Of a stretch of DNA of 22,550 nt, positions 20,768-22,550 are shown piece by piece. The notes beneath the pieces are model-generated. The model did no database searches. It saw only the letters and a list, made by a program, of their open reading frames with translations, and was not told the origin of the DNA. Positions within the stretch are counted from its first letter, which is position 1. Each line of letters starts with the position of its first letter. Source of the stretch: Bacteriovoracaceae bacterium UBA6144 (lineage in GTDB: Bacteria; Bdellovibrionota; Bacteriovoracia; Bacteriovoracales; Bacteriovoracaceae); NCBI GenBank assembly GCA_002435705.1, contig DIVA01000116.1, positions 1,809 through 24,358 on the forward strand, given 5' to 3'. Both the position numbers and the translations under genes were made by a program.

Positions 20768-21784
20768 TTAGTAAGTTTGATAAATATCGGCCACCATTCG
20801 CTGGGCCATTAGAGATAACAACGATTCCGTATAAACATTGAGAGGAAAAATAATATTCTTCATCGCTGTCTCAAAAGTCTCCTCACTCGGGTCCAGTGTG
20901 ATTTTTACAGGAAAAGCCGCTTGGCTTGAGTAGGCTGCTAGCACCATATTGCGTTTCTGAGTCGTGGATTTTTTCTGTGAAGCCAGAATGCTGTGATGAG
21001 TACTCCAAGGATATAAAATGGTGGACTCAACCTTGATCTCCATTTTCTCAGTGATCACTGCTTGAGAGCGTTTATCCACGCCTCCTCGATTCCAATCAGC
21101 ACTCACCGCCACCACCACCACCGCGTCCAAACCGAGTTCCTTGCACATGTCATTTACCCAGTGGTGCTGATGCTGAGAGGACTTGGCGCCGCCCATGAGT
21201 TCATAAGCGGGGACATAGAGTAGAGAGACGTCTTGCATGTTAGCGGGAAGGATAAGTGAGGTTTCAGGAATTTTCTCACCGCCTTTTTTCCAAAACACAT
21301 CGAGGTCACTTATTTTTTTTGAGCGATTGAGCATGTAATCACGAAAGATGCTGCCATAGGAGCGGAAAGCGCGACTGGCTTCAAGATCATCTTTTGACAT
21401 CCACTCAAGGGCCATGGTCCGAGATAATTTTTTTAGCTCAAACTCAAAGGTGCGATAAAAAGATTCCGTGAGGGCCTGTTTGCCGGACTCAGAGAGATAG
21501 ATGTTACGGTCACTCGCCAGACCACTACGCGAGGGTTTAATTTGTGTTTCAAATAAAACCACTCCGATCTTTTTGATTTTTGTTTGAGGGTACGTATTTA
21601 TTTTTTCAAGATCAACTCCCTCAGGATTTCTGCGCTCTCTTTTCACAATCGTTTGAGCGTAGGTGAGTCTCTCCTCAGGGGCCATGTTTTTATAGGCATC
21701 ATAGTCAAACTCAACCTGCCCACCGTCTTGAACAACTTGATGAGCACAGCTCATCACAAGAGAAAAAAGAAAAAACCATTTCAT
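20768..21784 (-). CDS. putative lipoprotein of unknown function
   Basis: The 338-residue product starts MKWFFLFSLVMSCAHQ, with a lipobox and Cys13. I chose the ATG at 21784, which overlaps the upstream stop as ATGA; an in-frame ATG at 21796 would add four residues. No domain is recognised. The middle part (VSLLYVPAYELMGGAKSS, then LGLDAVVVVAVSAD) has alternating strands and helices. The gene lies between an unknown partial gene and the Thr/Ser exporter in a tight minus-strand run. Function unknown. Confidence 0.65.
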   Translation of the reverse strand: MKWFFLFSLVMSCAHQVVQDGGQVEFDYDAYKNMAPEERLTYAQTIVKRERRNPEGVDLEKINTYPQTKIKKIGVVLFETQIKPSRSGLASDRNIYLSESGKQALTESFYRTFEFELKKLSRTMALEWMSKDDLEASRAFRSYGSIFRDYMLNRSKKISDLDVFWKKGGEKIPETSLILPANMQDVSLLYVPAYELMGGAKSSQHQHHWVNDMCKELGLDAVVVVAVSADWNRGGVDKRSQAVITEKMEIKVESTILYPWSTHHSILASQKKSTTQKRNMVLAAYSSQAAFPVKITLDPSEETFETAMKNIIFPLNVYTESLLSLMAQRMVADIYQTY

Positions 21785-22550
21785 AAAATATCCCATGTTT
21801 TAATCTCACTTCGAGCAATCCTGCTACCATCGGAGAACTCAATAATAAATTCAGGCTGAATAATAATTTTTCGGATCACCACATTCTCGATCCGAGACTG
21901 AGCCGTGTGAACTCGCAGTAACACAGCCTCCCGGCGCAGCTGAGAGAATTGGCGATAATCACCGTCCTCAGGGATAAGCCTTAACCCGATCGTACACTGA
22001 TCCCAAGAAAGCTGCCTTGGGGGATGAAGGCCTTTGATGGATTGATGATCAAACCACTCAAGGCCAAGGGTATCCATGGTCCACTTGTGCTCATTCTCCT
22101 CGATCACCAACTCCCAATTCTTCTGACTCGACTTTGAGAGAAGATAACCCAGAGGTGAGGGATGTTTCTTTAGGTCCGCTGGCAAGATGCCACTTTGGAG
22201 TTCAAACTTTTCCTCAAGTTGAAAAAAAATTGAATTACTCGTTTTTTGATAGACGCTTCCCCACGGATCATGACGGTGAGAATAAAGTTTAAAGCGCAGC
22301 TCCGTTGGCGGGAGCCACCAGGACTCCCACATTAATCTCTTTTTTAAATCCCCATGGGACTCGATCACAACCAACTGAGGAGAGCCTGGGAGTTTTTTTA
22401 TTTTGTTGAGGACCCTGTCAAAACGAGTTCCCGTTGCAAGATAGATGAAATAGCTATCAGACAGAGGAAGCTTGAAATCTGGCCGGGCAAAGTCCGCCTC
22501 AATCCAGAGCATTCGTGCATTCAGGGAGCGAGAGCGAGCAAGTTCCAGAC
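21781..22550 (-). CDS. unknown protein, 5' end probably outside the window
   Basis: The frame is open from the right edge down to TGA at 21783-21781. An ATG occurs at 22512 (244 codons with stop) but lacks a ribosome site, and the frame continues without a stop to the edge (LELARSRSLNAR), so the true start may lie beyond it. The product is soluble. The stretch RMLWIEADFARPDF is faintly like the VLLIDADLRRP motif of ParA/tyrosine-kinase ATPases, with Glu for Asp; no Walker A is visible in the window, so I would not rely on it. The C-terminal part is rich in beta strands. It is coupled to the next gene by a 4-base overlap. Confidence 0.6.
   Translation of the reverse strand, partial: LELARSRSLNARMLWIEADFARPDFKLPLSDSYFIYLATGTRFDRVLNKIKKLPGSPQLVVIESHGDLKKRLMWESWWLPPTELRFKLYSHRHDPWGSVYQKTSNSIFFQLEEKFELQSGILPADLKKHPSPLGYLLSKSSQKNWELVIEENEHKWTMDTLGLEWFDHQSIKGLHPPRQLSWDQCTIGLRLIPEDGDYRQFSQLRREAVLLRVHTAQSRIENVVIRKIIIQPEFIIEFSDGSRIARSEIKTWDIL

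Noticed and set aside
1..22550. Mobile elements, prophage, restriction or toxin-antitoxin systems
   Set aside because: No transposase, integrase, att-like repeats or recognisable defence genes on either strand.

Overview
The window looks like a chromosomal segment of a motile, Gram-negative bacterium with moderate GC. It has three or more probable lipoproteins with lipoboxes, a flagellar-type sigma factor, CheX/CheY/HD-GYP/PilZ signalling proteins and candidate sigma-54 promoters. The mix (FliA outside a flagellar operon, STAS-CheX and HD-GYP genes, a very low-complexity secreted Gly/Asn repeat protein, many short unknown lipoproteins) would suit a Bdellovibrionota/Oligoflexia-like or 'deltaproteobacterial' lineage. 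That placement is inference, because no rRNA or marker gene is present. No insertion sequence, integrase, tRNA, rRNA, prophage or CRISPR array was seen.

Layout. 1-1930: two minus-strand genes, the 5' part of a secreted Gly/Asn/Ser/Thr repeat protein and a PilZ protein. 2056-5292: plus-strand run proB-proA-yajQ-yqeY (proline synthesis plus two small conserved proteins). 5289-7121: a beta-propeller lipoprotein divergent from an M24 peptidase-like protein. 7122-8032: the most unusual stretch, described below. 8033-8725: fliA-like sigma-28. 8711-14727: a minus-strand run cheY, pseudoreceiver-HD-GYP, STAS-CheX, CheX, tapT (DTW), then an ABC ATPase and membrane partner. 14881-18739: a glutathione peroxidase and the fadB-fadA beta-oxidation pair, closed by a strong bidirectional hairpin. 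18779-22550: minus-strand run of an unknown partial gene, two lipoproteins and a ThrE-type Thr/Ser exporter.

Main find. The 445-base gap 7240-7684 carries two divergent GG-N10-GC (sigma-54 type) promoters. The leftward one (7455-7438) drives a predicted ~144-nt RNA (7428-7285) that ends in an intrinsic terminator. It contains seven GGA motifs, at least four of them in hairpin loops, including the terminator loop. This is the architecture of CsrB/RsmY/RsmZ RNAs that sequester CsrA/RsmA. The rightward promoter (about 7584-7600) drives an 83-codon unknown gene whose Shine-Dalgarno lies in the loop of a CACC-AGGAG-GGTG hairpin, the classic form of a CsrA-repressed site. Between and just beyond the promoters lie four GTCACC/GGTGAC boxes and a 10-bp inverted repeat, possibly activator sites. 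Just past the RNA terminator is a well-supported 38-codon single-span membrane protein gene.

Working together (inference): sigma-54 activation could raise the RNA sponge and the neighbouring mRNA at once, relieving CsrA repression next to a flagellar sigma gene. The downstream CheY/HD-GYP/CheX run and the PilZ gene would link the region to c-di-GMP and chemotaxis control.
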